Below, in pieces: positions 21,825-36,000 of a stretch of 64,000 nt of DNA. Source of the DNA: Takifugu bimaculatus. Taxonomy: Eukaryota > Chordata > Actinopteri > Tetraodontiformes > Tetraodontidae. The stretch covers positions 186,001 to 250,000 of the forward strand of contig CP034986.1 of the NCBI GenBank assembly GCA_004026145.2. Reading direction: 5' to 3'. Under the pieces are notes generated by a model. It had not been told where the DNA came from. It made no database searches and saw nothing but the letters and a program-made list of their open reading frames with translations. A program made the translations under genes and the position numbers. Every line of letters starts with the position of its first letter. Positions within the stretch are counted from its first letter, which is position 1.

Positions 21825-22717
21825 ATGGCCCCCCTGCGCCCCCACAGCTCGCTCTCCGGCGCGGCGCACGTCTGCGTCTTTCTGCTGACCGCCTCGACCT
21901 GGATGACACGGCCGGGGTCCCGTCCGAGGTGGCGGCGGGGTGGTTCGCGCGGAGCACCGCGGTTTGGTGGAAGAGGCTTTCCGACGGACGCTGACGAGGA
22001 CGCGTCGGCCGCGGGGAGCTCTCCCCCGCTTCCGGAGGAGCTCTGTCCCGGGAAAAAACAAATGTCCCTGCTCAGCAGTTCCTTCGTGCTCAAAGGGGAT
22101 GCGACCCCACAACCAGGCGATGGTCCACTGGACGGGAGCCAACAGCAGCGTGAGTAGCTCCTTCTTCCAGCTGATGCACGCAACATCCCCGGCTTTGTTA
22201 CACCCCCACCGTCCTCACATGGGCTGCACCGTGAGGGGCTTCCGCACTCAAAGAGGGAGGGGTTTCGTGCGTCCAGGTGGTCCAGGTGGACGCGGGGGTG
22301 GGGCCACGCCCATCGTCTTTGGACTATGGTTGGTAAAGGAACTTTGAGGTGCGTCTGGATGCAGGTGTGAGGGCGGAGAAGCACACAGGTGTAGGGAGAG
22401 GACAGGCGGCTCTCTCCTCTCTGCTGGGAACAGCAGAACAAGAACGGGCCTTTGTCCCCCGCTGAGGGACGGCGGGGGGCGTTTGGTGGGGACATCGCTG
22501 CCATCAGAACCCACACAGATGTTCCAGTCAGTCCAAATACGCCGACACGTGTTTCAGCTGCCACCGAGTTTCAGCAGTTGCCTTTAAATGTAGCAGAAGA
22601 TTAAAGAAGGCTGAAATTGTTCCACGCCGCTACAGCTCCAGGCCCGTTCTTCTGAGGCTCTGAAGGGAGTCCAGAAAGTTCTTTTTTATTGTTGTGCTGC
22701 CTTTCCTGAGGGAAAAC

Positions 22718-22763
<46 letters not shown>

Positions 22764-23992
22764 CATAAATTCAGCTACTCTGACTGTAAAAATGATTGAA
22801 ATGGTTTGAAAGATCCGTATGTGATCACAGCCCGGCGGACATAAACAAATATTCCTAATGTTCCATCCGGGGCTTCGGGTCCTCTGAAGACGTCAGGGGA
22901 ACGGAAGTCAGAGTCCAGCCGCTTGTGTGTGTGTAACCTCGCCGTCCGTGACGGACCCGTCGCGTGTTCTTTGTAATTTCATCTGTTGTCAAGGTTTACT
23001 GAGCGTGACGCTGGCACACGTGTGTGTGTGTGTGTGTGTTTGTGTGAGAGAGAGACACACACAATATTGCTACTTTTCCTCCACTATCTGCTTAGACTCG
23101 ACACGGTCCCGGTTGGAAGCGTTCCCACCAGAGGTCCGAGGGCCGACCCGGTACTTTTGAAAGCAGCTGCTCTGCTGGGGTTCCGAGCGTGCTGAGGGCT
23201 GTTACGTTAGCGGCGGCCTGTTAATGCTCTGATTTGGCGGCATCGATGAGAGCAGCGGATTATAGAAAGCTCAAATCTGCCATTTTTGAAGGCCCACAGC
23301 AGCGAGGCCGCGCGCTTCTTTATTCTCCAAACTAGACGAATAAAGGCTACGAGTCATACGACCCCCCCCCACACACACACACCTTTTTTTGTGACTTCCA
23401 GTATTTTTATGGTACTTATTCAATTCATGGTGAGCTCACATTGAACAACCAAGTATATTCAGACAGTGACTTTGTTTATTTTCCAGTCTTTCTACGTTTG
23501 GGATTTTGCCCATGTTAAAGGGTGTAAAATACTCACTGGATCACGATCTTTTGTGTGAAGACTCTAGTGGGAACGGAACCAACAGTACAAGTTGGGTTTA
23601 CTGCTAACGGTGTCACAAGAGCCTCCGACCGCCACGTTATGCAGGCCCCGCCCACTTCAAAGAGGCACCACGGTTATGGAAGCCCAATGCGGCTGTACCG
23701 TACCATGAAAGCAGCTAAAGTGTGTGTGTGTGTGAGAGAGAGAGTGTGTGTCCTGTGAGGGGAAGTAATGGTTTCAGTGGAGTTTGGTACACCTGAGTCC
23801 TCTCTGTCCTTCTCTAGGACATTGTGTCAGGACAGCGTGTCCCCCTGCTGGGAGGACAGAACACAGCAAGTTCTCCTACACGTGCCATCGAAGTCAGACT
23901 TCACATGTCACATCGTGCATAATTTATGCAACCGGACTTTCTGTCTACAAAGCAGTAGCCAGATTATGGGTGGAGTCAAGCCCCCCCCCCCT

Positions 23993-24039
<47 letters not shown>

Positions 24040-24649
24040 CACACACACACACACACACGCTGTCTTACTTGGTTGTTGTTGGGCCGTACCAGTTGACCGT
24101 TTACATCACACCACAACACTCTATAAAGAAGTTAGACCTTAAAATATCGAGTTCTCCGCATCGTTCCCGTCATACTTGGCCATACTGGGTCACCTCCGTC
24201 TGCTGTTTGTAAAGGTTTGTAAAGGTTTGTAAAGGTTTGTAAAGGTTCTGTTTCCAGGTCAGTGAAATAGTCGCGCTACGGCGTCGACGTGCAGGTTGCA
24301 GCCGAGCCACCGCAGGAATTTGGTTCCCTTCTGTGCATGTAAACAGTGAAAATGTGCCCACGCACGCACGGGTTTAACTTTCAAAATAAAACCATGCGGG
24401 TTGAGATCAAACATGGGCTTATCTATTATTCATGAGCTGCTCCCAGCGCCTGCACCCATGGGAGACAGATGTTGCTGTCAACCGTCATCTTTGCTCCTCA
24501 CCGTTGCTCCCAAACACACATCGACACGACAGCGACGCCTTCAGGTGCTCCTGAGGCAACGGCCTGGTGCGCTCAAATTAGTTTACACGAACACACACTG
24601 TGTTGCACTGCAGGTGTGTGTCTGCACATTGTCCATGTGTGGCCATTAT

Positions 24650-24701
<52 letters not shown>

Positions 24702-24805
24702 GTGTGTGCATGTGTGTGTACAACTTGGCCGCCTTTGGTTTCTACCCAGTCTGGAATTAGCCTGCTAGCTGAAAGGTTGGTGGAAGTTGGATTTAGAGTC
24801 AACAG

Positions 24806-24881
<76 letters not shown>

Positions 24882-27800
24882 ACACATTAATTCATACTGG
24901 ACTGATGATGAAGATCAATAGATCAGCAGTACCTGAAGTTCCTTGTCCACCTCATCTTTTGTCTCCTCAACCATCTTGTCTCTAATTGTCTCTGTCATTG
25001 TGGACGTGAAGTTGACAGAGATGATGGACGTAAAGTTGGCAGAGATGATGGACGTGAGGTTGACAGAGTTGATGGACGTGAGGTTGGCAGAGTTGATGGA
25101 CGTGAGGTTGGCAGAGTTGATGGACGTGAGGTTGACAGAGTTGATGGACGTGAGGTTGGCAGAGTTGATGGACGTGAGGTTGACAGAGTTGATGGACGTG
25201 AAGTTGACAGAGATGATGGACATGAAGTTGGCAGAGATGATGGACGTGAGGTTGACAGAGTTGATGGACGTGAGGTTGACAGAGTTGATGGACGTGAGGT
25301 TGACAGAGATGATGGACGTGAGGTTGACAGAGTTGATGGACGTGAGGTTGACAGAGTTGATGGACGTGAGGTTGACAGAGTTGATGGACGTGAGGTTGAC
25401 AGAGTTGATGGACGTGAGGTTGACAGAGATGATGGACGTGAGGTTGACAGAGTTGATGGACGTGAGGTTGACAGAGTTGATGGACGTGAGGTTGACAGAG
25501 TTGATGGACGTGAGGTTGACGGAGTTGATGGACGTGAGGTTGACAGTGATGATGGACGTGAGGTTGACAGAGTTGATGGACGTGAGGTTGACGGAGTTGA
25601 TGGACGTGAGGTTGACAGAGTTGATGGACGTGAGGTTGACGGAGTTGATGGACGTGAGGTTGACGGAGTTGATGGACGTGAGGTTGACGGAGTTGATGGA
25701 CGTGAGGTTGGCGGAGTTGATGGACGTGAGGTTGACGGAGTTGATGGACGTGAGGTTGGCAGAGTTGATGGACGTGAGGTTGACGGAGTTGATGGACGTG
25801 AGGTTGACGGAGTTGATGGACGTGAGGTTGGCGGAGTTGATGGACGTGAGGTTGACAGAGTTGATGGACTTGAGGTTGACAGAGTTGATGGACGTGAGGT
25901 TGACAGAGATGATGGACGTGAGGTTGACAGACATGATGGACGTGAGGTTGACGGAGTTGATGGACGTGAGGTTGACAGAGATGATGGACGTGAGGTTGAC
26001 GGAGTTGATGGACGTGAGGTTGACGGAGTTGATGGACGTGAGGTTGACAGAGTTGATGGACTTGAGGTTGACAGAGATGATGGACGTGAGGTTGACAGAC
26101 ATGATGGACGTGAGGTTGACGGAGTTGATGGACGTGAGGTTGACAGAGATGATGGACGTGAGGTTGACAGAGATGATGGACGTGAGGTTGACGGAGTTGA
26201 TGGACGTGAGGTTGACGGAGTTGATGGACGTGAGGTTGGCGGAGTTGATGGACGTGAGGTTGACAGAGATGATGGACGTGAGGTTGACAGACATGATGGA
26301 CGTGAGGTTGACGGAGTTGATGGACTTGAGGTTGACAGAGTTGATGGACGTGAGGTTGACAGAGATGATGGACGTGAGGTTGACAGAGTTGGTGGACTTG
26401 AGGTTGACAGAGTTGATGGACGTGAGGTTGACAGAGATGATGGACGTGAGGTTGACAGACATGATGGACGTGAGGTTGACGGAGTTGATGGACGTGAGGT
26501 TGACAGAGTTGATGGACGTGAGGTTGACAGAGATGATGGACGTGAGGTTGACAGAGTTGATGGACGTGAGGTTGACGGAGTTGATGGACGTGAGGTTGAC
26601 GGAGTTGATGGACGTGAGGTTGACAGAGTTGATGGACGTGAGGTTGACAGAGATGATGGACGTGAGGTCTTCCTCATCAGCAGGGCACAGCCCCGCAGCC
26701 CGGGTGCTAGAGGGGGCGGAGCCTGTGGGTGGCTCCTCAGCCACACCCCAGATGGTCGTCGCTGGTCCACCAGGAGGAAAAATGAGGAAAGAACCGATTT
26801 GACTGGGAAGTTCTCCAGAATTCCGACACAAATGGGAGGTCCCTCTCGAACCAGACTGTCCATCATTCCCTTTCAGCAGCTAATACGCTAACATACCGCA
26901 GTTGTTTCTGCTTTGATGATCAAAGGAGTGATTAGCTAGCGTTGTGTCGGGGGAGGCGTGCTGACTGGCGCCTCACCGACAGGCGCGGGAGCAGCTGTTG
27001 TGGGTGTGTGATGACCCGGGGGGGCGACGGGATCAGTGGTGACCTTTAACGGAGACGCCCAGGAACGTGACACCCTGGCGTTCAGTCGGGGTGGGCGGAG
27101 CCTGATCCGCCGCAGGTTTGACCCACGTGTCTCTGGCTGATGGTCAAGTTTCTGCCGAGTCACATTTCCAACCCGCCAACGTGAGCGTCCGTCCCTTCGG
27201 GGCGAACGTGTCGGGGCGCGTGTGAACTCTGACCTCTGACCTCCCCCCTGAACGCGCTGTAAAAACACGCGTGTCATGATCGATCCATTTAGTTCCAGTG
27301 CAAACGGATATGGACGCCTCATTTTCACCTGGACACGTAAATGGGGCCTAAATGCGGGTCAAAGGTCACAGGCAGCAGCTGGTCTCCCGGCAGCCGCTCG
27401 GCCATCTTGTCCTCTCACACCTGTAATTAACCTGCGACCCCGAGGTCACCGCTAATAAAACAGGGCTACGATGGCACCTGCGAGGGTGGAGGCGAAGACA
27501 CGGCGAAAGGCTGACCTTTGACCTCCGCTGGGCCCTAACCACAGGTGGCGCCCTCGGGGTTCCTCACTGGAATGCGAAGCTACGTTGCCTGATCAGAACT
27601 TCTGCCGTTTTATTCCCAGCCAACCGACGAGAGGTGAGAAATCGCTTCTGCGTCGCCATGGAAACCAAGATCCTGCTGGTTTTATTGGCATTTGGAAGCG
27701 GCGCGGCGTCCAGCAGCTAACGCCGAATAATCAGAGCAACGGCGTGGCGGCAAAACTTCCCCGTTCCCCCGGATCGGCTGTGGATGTGCGTGCTGGCGGT

Positions 27801-29628
27801 AGGCGTGTGCCCGCGGGGGAGGGGGTCACCTGACCCGTCTCTAGAGGTCCAGGCAGCCGGGTTCTGTTGTCACCTGATCCAAATGCTCCACCAGACCTTT
27901 GATGAACAAAGAGATACCTGCGTCCAGTTCAGATTACCCAGAATGCCTCATTAATGAGCAGGGCGTGATCAGGTGACATCCTAGCTGGTTAGCATGAGCT
28001 ACACTGTTGCGTCACACCTGTATAAGCACGTCTGTCCACCTGTGTCCACCCTGTCCACCAGCAGTGGAGAGAATTAAGGGAGTTAAAGGGACAACGAGCC
28101 AAATGTGTCGCTTTTAGATCGAAGGAATTCAAGGAATACATGTGAAGATCCAGCCGGCGTTCACGTACGTTCACGTATGTTCACGTATGTTCATGTATGT
28201 TCACCTCCTCCCTCCTCTCGGAGCCCTCAGCCCCCTCCCCCCCCTCCACCCCTCTGAAGAAACAACAGTATTTGTTAGAAGTTACCAAGCTAGCGGTGAA
28301 AAGCTGCTAACGGTGACACGCTAAACTAGCAGCATGAAGGTGACTTTACGGAGAAAAGGGCGTCGACATCTTGCCTGCGGCATCGTAACGCGATGAGTTC
28401 TGTGCGTTTTGTGGACACGTGTGAGATCTTTGGACTCTTGTGGTTCCACAGAGGGAAAACGTGTTAATAAACCATGTGAATGCTTTAATGAGGGCGTCCT
28501 CCTCCCAACATAAGGGCTGATTTTCAACATTACGGATTCCATAAATTATGAAAAAACCTCTGGTTCCATCACATAGCAGCCGTGCGTCTCTCACCCCCCC
28601 CCCCGGCCCCCGTCCACCCGTCCCCCCCCACCCGTCCCCTGTCCAGATTAGTTCATCATAGAGCAGCAGGACGCTGCGCCGTTTTCTATGCAGCCTCATA
28701 AACACGTGAGAGGATTCTTAAGCTGCTGCCAAACTAGCGCCCCCTGCTGGGGGCGGTGTCACGCTGGTGTTGCTGCGTCAGGGCAGCCAGCCAGGAAACG
28801 CTGTCTTGCCACGCTGTTCACAACCATAAAGACTAAAATGGCTTAACCTAGCGCGGCGGCTAATGAAGTGCTCTCATTGTCTCTGCGCCTTCAAAAATGT
28901 GACACTGCGGCTGCTTAGAACAGGACCACCGTAGACCAGGCTGCCAAAAACCAGCCTGCTATTTGAGAAGCATTTAGAGTTGGGGGGGTGGCAGGTGGCA
29001 CCGGGCCAGTCCTACAGAGCCTGAAGGTCTGAAGGAACAAACATGTTGGAAGGAGGAAGAGGCTGCCAGCTTGTTACTAGCTTGCTGGTATTGTGTGCAG
29101 GTCCCAGAGGCGAGCACAGGTAAACACTGGACTGTGGTCATGCTAACTGTGGACCCAAAGAGGGCTGCTAATGCTAGCTGTAGACTCATGGAGGGCTGCT
29201 AATGCTATCTGTGGACATACAGAGGGCTGCTAATGCTATCTGTGGACATACAGAGGGCTGCTAATGCTATCTGTGGTATGAAGCGTGTGTCAAACATTTC
29301 CACTCTGCTGTCTTAATTAGCATGTACTTCCTCTTTCTGTGGTCACGGTGCCTCCCCTCTCAGACCGCACATACCACCGATGGACTGGCGGCAGACGGAT
29401 CCTGGGAGTACTGGAACTGGAGGAATGCTGAAAATGGTGGACCAGCCGTCCCACAAGGGTTCTGGCTGAACACAGCTGGACATTCTTTCAACCAAATATA
29501 ATCCAGCACAGCTACCGTTGAACATTCGTGATACTGTTTATAATCCAGGCGTCAGCTAATGTACCCTAGACTCTCGCTTCAAGGCAGAGCTTGTGTCTAT
29601 TTTAGCAGCAGGAGAATGCATGCATGTG

Positions 29629-29704
<76 letters not shown>

Positions 29705-31161
29705 TGTGTGTGAGAGAGAGAATTTGATTCTGGAGCTGAATCTGCCATCGTCCCATCAAACTGACGTTGTTGAAACTAAGAGTTGTGTGCAAGCCCTGGT
29801 CAGACTGTTACCGTGGTTACGCCGTGACTCCTAGCAGGTTGTCTGTGTGTGTGTGTGTTATTGATTCGGACGTGAGCTCCTCACACTCGAGTGCCTCAGC
29901 CTGCAGACCTCCACAAGGTCAAACGTGGCCACAAAACACGTCAACAGTGAGGAGTTGTTTTCAGCTCCTCTTTTCCTCATGTTCAATTCCCTTTTTAATG
30001 GGGAGGTTTGAGCCCCCCCCCCCATTAATAATGTATACGGCTCACATGGAAGTCCGATCAGGGCGGGTCTGATTAATAATGGAACAGCTCTTTAATTTCA
30101 CAGCACTCATCTCCAGTTTGGTCCTCCTTGTCTTTCACCTCCAACCTCTGTGGTCTTTGTTCTCTTTGTTCTTCTCTGGCTCCGCCTCTTGAGGGCTTCG
30201 TCATAACTTTCCTTTCATCCTGTCGCTGAGGATGAAAATACCAGTAAAACAACAGAAAATTATCAGTGAATTACCAGTAAAATATTAGTAAAATATCAAT
30301 AAAACAATAAAATCTCAGGTAGGAGGGGCTCAAACCTCTTTAAAGGACTTTAATTGTGGCAACCACTGGCCGTGACGGCTAACGTAGCTCACATTGCTAA
30401 AATGGATGTCACAAATAACTCTTTAGCTTCAAAACACGAGCTTTGTTCTCCCTGGGGTGATGTCACAGCTATGGTTCCAGTAATACCACTGGTCTGTGCC
30501 CTCCACAGTTTTAGCTAACTTAGCTAACTAACTGTTTTAGCTAACTAGTTTCATCACTGTAGCCTTACCTTCCAGACATACATAAACAGCGTCGTCTGTT
30601 TGGTGGTTTATTGTGGATGTTAAGATTTTAAAATCTCTCCCGTTGGATCAGTTAGTATAACCATAGATGACATCGTCGGCATGGAAACGACTTTTTCCGT
30701 GGCCAAATCCCGTCTACCTCCCACCTACAGTCGTGACATCACCTGACACCAGCACCAGTATGTGCTGAATCTCCTGAACCGCATATGAAGACATGAATCA
30801 TAAAGTCTTGCTGCTCTTGTTGAAAAGCTAGCAATGTATGCTAGCCGGTGGCTACACCCCTCCTCCTGACAGAGGGGGCGGGGCTAACATGTGACTGCTT
30901 CGTTAGCAGCTGCTCCCATATCCGCCGCTAACGCAGTAGCACTTCCTGGCGCGGAGGAGGCTCTGATCGACTGAGGGGGTGACGGAGGGCTGGCGAAGGT
31001 GGGGGTGGGGTGGGGGGGTGTTTGCACAGTGGGCTGGAAGACCGGTTTCTGAATGGTGGGGGGGGGGCATCCTGTCAAAGTTTAATAACAGCAGCACGGT
31101 GAACGCTAAGACACACACAGTACACACACACATGCAGAATGATGGATTTGCTCACCTGTGT

Positions 31162-31199
<38 letters not shown>

Positions 31200-32391
31200 T
31201 GCACAGATGAGGAAGGGGCGGAGTCTGGAGGAGGAGCAGGAAGTTAGAGTAATGAAAGGGCAGCGGAGGAAATTAGCATGTGTGAAGGAACAAGGCGACG
31301 TTCTCACAGCCGTTATTAAAGAACGATTGTTGCTCTTCAGATGTTGACGGATGTTCACGTTGTTGTGTGAGTCGGGCCTCCAGAAATAGATCGGCTGGAG
31401 CCTTGAAAAGGACCCGAGCCCGGCACCGGCACCGGCGGACTCATTATTAAAATCATTGCTAGCTGAAACATGTAGCGACGACGGGGAAATGCTCGGAAAC
31501 ATTGAAGAGCAGTGATGAAACATGAAGAGCAGGATGGACCTTCTAGCTGTAGCTGCTGACTGATCACCCGATCGATCGATCGATTGATTTGCCTCGTGTG
31601 CTGTCAGCTTAACCGCCGGGGTGTAGCTGCTTTGATGTCAGCATTAAAAGGAAATGTCCTGGCGTTCTGCCTCCTGTCATGTGACCTGACGGCCGTTCTC
31701 TGTCCGCTCAGGTGAGGCGGATGTACGGGCGGATTTGTGGAGCTCCAGTTTTTCCAGTTGGTTAACGTTAGCATTGTGTTTAGGAGGGAGGTGAAATGGA
31801 GGGTGGCTCCTGTGGGAGAGCCCAACAAAAGCTTTGCACTCCCTCTAAATGATTCATGGCTGCACCGTTGCCGTGGCAGCGAACGCCACGCTTGGCCCCG
31901 TCTGGCCCAACATTAGCCTCGGCCGGCGCTCCGACCGGACGCGGCTGCTGGATCCAGTCAGGTGCGAGATGAAGTGACCTGACCTGAGAGGCGGAGGAGC
32001 TGGACTGAATCTGAGAGGGTCTTAGTGTCCTCCTGTCCTGAGGACGGGGGACGATGAGCGCCCTGAGTGCGGCCGGTGGCTCCGCCCACCTCCCACGAGC
32101 GCTCCAAGGCGTCTCCGCACACCTTAAAACCCTCGATCCGCCCGGACAAGGGTTTCATCTAAACCTGCCAGTCTGAGAGGTCAGACGTCAGCGTGGAGCC
32201 GTCTGAGCGCTGTTACACTGCTGCACAGCCCAAGCTGCAGGAAGAGCCTGTGTGTGTGTGTGTCTGCGGCTGTGTGTGTGTGAGTGTTTGTGTTTGTGTG
32301 CGTGCTGCGTTTATTAGTCATTGTAACCTTCAGCTGCTGCTTAGCCAATTGAAACGGGACACTTTTTTCCCTCCTTTCTTTCACTTGTTTT

Positions 32392-32426
<35 letters not shown>

Positions 32427-33029
32427 ACTCGTGTGGGGGTTTGAGATGTGACAGAAATTGTGGATGTTAAGACGCTCTCTCCCTTTGTCGCTCTCTCTCG
32501 TTGTGTCTCTCTCCCTTCTCTCTCTCTCTCTGTCTGTGGGTGTCTCTCTGCCAGAGGTGTGTTCAAGGTCATGGGAGATTGGAGGTGCGGAGGTGATGCT
32601 CATATCTTTGTCTGGATGTTGATGTTGGGAGCCAGGGCAGCTCTTAGTGACTGTCCCAGTGTTGACTGGACACCAGTCCAGTACCGTGCTGGTCCGAACT
32701 CGGACGGGTAGATAAATAATAAACAAAGCTTGTTGTTTATGTGCTTCTGTGTTCTTTGTCAACATTTGCCTCCGTGTTCTTTCCTCTAAATGTGCTGTGA
32801 GGCGCGTAGAACCGCAGGAAAGTGACGTGTTCCCTGACCCGTTAGCACCCCGTGTTGCAGGTTCTTCTGGACCCACTGTTGCTTTTTGTTTTTAAATAAA
32901 ATTTTTATCACTAAAAAAAAACTTCAGTTTTTCCACCGACTTGCAGGTGCAAAACCGTCCTGGTTACCTAGTTACTGACCACGAGTGTATGTGTGTGAGT
33001 GTCTCATGTGTGTGTGTGTGTGTGAGTGT

Positions 33030-33096
<67 letters not shown>

Positions 33097-36000
33097 TGCG
33101 TGCCTGGCCTCTGGAAGTGTCAGATTAGTGGATTAGAGGAGAGTGGGCCCCCAGCAGGGTTTGGGAGGGTTTCACTACTGTCTTCAGTTCAACCACCTTC
33201 TCACATTTTTGTCTCTTTCGAACATTTAGTTTAGCTAAATCTCCCGATGAAGCTAAAGCTAATCCGTAGCATTAAGCTACAGGCAGCTGATGCTAACAGG
33301 TTTATCTGGCGCAGGATTTTTCTCCTGTTTTAAATGAATAAAACAGAAAGTCCAACTGTCACTCTGGACGATGTTCTCCTGCTGACCTCGACCCCCTGAC
33401 CCCCCAAGGAGAGCCGCCGGGCGGCGTTTTATCATGATTGACAGTGGTGACGGTTGCTATGGCGGCGCTAACAGAACCATATCGTCATGTCAGACCCGTG
33501 GCCAGACGGATGAATAAAGTCCGTTGCGAGCTGATGGGGCCTCTGTCAGGCTAACGTTAGCGGACCGTCACGGTTCTCCATCGCTGGTGGTGGTGATGAA
33601 GATCCTGACGGTGTGTGGCTCACGGGTTCTGTTGGGCGGTATGGATCTGGGGCACCGATTCACACATGTAAATGTGCGAATCCTTTATGTTTATTTGCTG
33701 CAGCCTCCTGGGGGGTGATGGGGGGGGCGTTTTCCCCACCGTCGCACCGTCTGTTGTTTGTGACAGAAGCAGGTTCGAGTGCTCGTGAACACGCGTGTGC
33801 GGCGCACGGGAGAACAAAGACAGACGCTGGCAGACACGTATGAATATTTTTAGCGCTCGGTAGGCAGAACCTGCCTCAGAACCTGTCCTGACAAACAAAG
33901 ACACCCCCCCCAAACATCCCCCCACCCACAGCATCCACAGCCCACTGGCATGTTTATGGATGAGATGTCGTGCATGGCAAAGCACAGCGACAGGTCCCGC
34001 CCACACCCTCATAAATACCCCCCCCCCCCAGCCATCTGCAGGTCTGACACCCCCGTACAACCTCTTGACTGGGGCAGCATTGAAAGTTGCCCCGGCGTCG
34101 TGTTGCCATGTGGTTCGTTGGCAGAAACCAGCAGGAGCCCGACAACATGTGTAAAATACGGTTGGACTGCCATGTTTGGGTGTGTGTGTTTGTGTGTGTG
34201 TGTGTGTGTGGGGGGGGGGTTCTGCTGCAGGTTCACAGAGGTTCCCCTCGCTGCTGGGTTTGGATGAGGCGTGACACCTCCGTCCTGGCCCGGGGGCTCT
34301 CTTATACCACCGTGGAACATGAAATCACTCTGATCTTTTGGTGGTGGGCGGGGTCTGTGGCCATGTGGGCGGGGCCACTTCTGATTTACTTCTATTCTAA
34401 ACGTGACCTTTGCTCCAGTTTCAAGTTTGCTTGAGCGTGTGTTCTTTCGGGGTCCAAAGGGAGCGGCCAATCTGGCGTGGCCAAGACTGGTTCTGACACC
34501 ATGTCTGGTTCTGAAACCAGGTCTGGTTCTGAAACCAGGTCTGGTTCTGAAAGGTTAGGTGACTTTGAATGACAGCTGTTCCTCGGCTACATCAGCGTCC
34601 AGTAGCTTCAAGCTAACAGAACACTGAGAGGAGGTGGGGGGGTGGGGGCGCAGACAGCCACCGACAGGATCATGATATCGTCATGGCGACAGCTGTTCTG
34701 AGGCTCAGAGCAGCTGTTTCCATCAGATGAAGCTGGAACCTGGTTTCCTCCACGTTCTGACGGTTGGAATGAAGACGAGCAGAAACGTAACCAGCTTTAC
34801 GTGAAGACGCTAAACGAACGCGTGCGTCCAAATCACAGCGTGACGGTGACGAGCAGCGACCGGGAACCTTCTGGTGACTGAAACCCAAGAGTGGCGGATG
34901 TGCAGCCATGAGCACGTGTCTGCTGTAGCACGACAGACGATGCTTTTAGCACCTCACGGCGCGACCACGGCGCTCAGGCGAGGTGCGAGCGCTAGCATCC
35001 GTTCAGCGAGGCACCGGACCTGTGGAGAACGTGGATCCTGAGAACCTGTGGATCTTCACCTCCTGGAGGAGATGAGGAGCACGAGGAGCCTGTCAAAACA
35101 GCGTGTTCTTCTGATGCTTTGGTGGCACGTGTCTAATATCTGGAAGCTTCTATGAAAGTTCCTCTCCTGAGGTTGGGTTCCTCTGGAAGACCAGAGGAGG
35201 TTCAGCGAGGTCGTGTCCAGTCACCTTGTGTTTGTGAGCCGTGCCGATCAATGATGATCAATGATCGGAGGATCCATCAGGACGTTCTCCTCTTTTCCCT
35301 CTCATAGTTTCCTCTTCCTTCCTCTCTCTGTTCTGATCTTTGTCTCCTGATCACCTCCTCCCTCCCACAGCTCTGCATTATCTAAAGACCTCCACCTCCT
35401 TCTTCTGGAGCATCTGTCCATCACGTTCTCTGAGCCTCCACAGGGGCCCAAGATGGCGCCCGGTTGCAGCTGGAGCCCAGAACCTTCGCCGTCCCTCGTC
35501 TCCTCCGTTCCTGGAAGCCAGGCTGCCAGTTTCATCAGAGCACAATTACAGCAATTTCTTTGACAGGCAGAACAGTCGGAAAAAGAAACAAAAGTGATTG
35601 AAGGAAGAGCGGAGACGGAGGGGGAGAGAGAGAGAGACGGGAAGGAAGCGGGAGAAGGTCCCACAACGTCCTCCATCATTCTGATGACTGCGACATTCTG
35701 TGCTTTGATTCTTAAAGTATCAACTTTAAAAGAAGGAGGAGAAGTAGAAGAATCCTTTCTTTGTGCCTCGGGGGGGAAATGAGTGTCTGTGAGCGTCAGA
35801 CAGGATTAGTTCCTTTGGTTCCTCCCAGCAGGAGATGATTGCTGCTTAGTCACGTGTTATGGGACTTTAATGGAGGCGTTCTGCTCTGTAATTACCATGT
35901 AATTACAGGGGAATCATACAGTAACCAACACTGAGCTAGGTTACGCAGGGGGCGGGGTTAGCGAGGGGGGCGTGGCCACCACCGGAGCCATCGGGAAGAG

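Noticed and set aside
21346..22564. Long minus-strand frames across the sorcs2 first exon
   Set aside because: GC-rich and CT-repeat shadow frames; the plus strand carries the conserved SFVLKGDAT and HNQAMVHWTG.
24915..26866. Treating the 600+ codon open frames on both strands as real long proteins
   Set aside because: A stop-free 24-bp repeat is automatically open over its whole length. Only the flanks give any reason to keep the minus-strand frame as a weak candidate.
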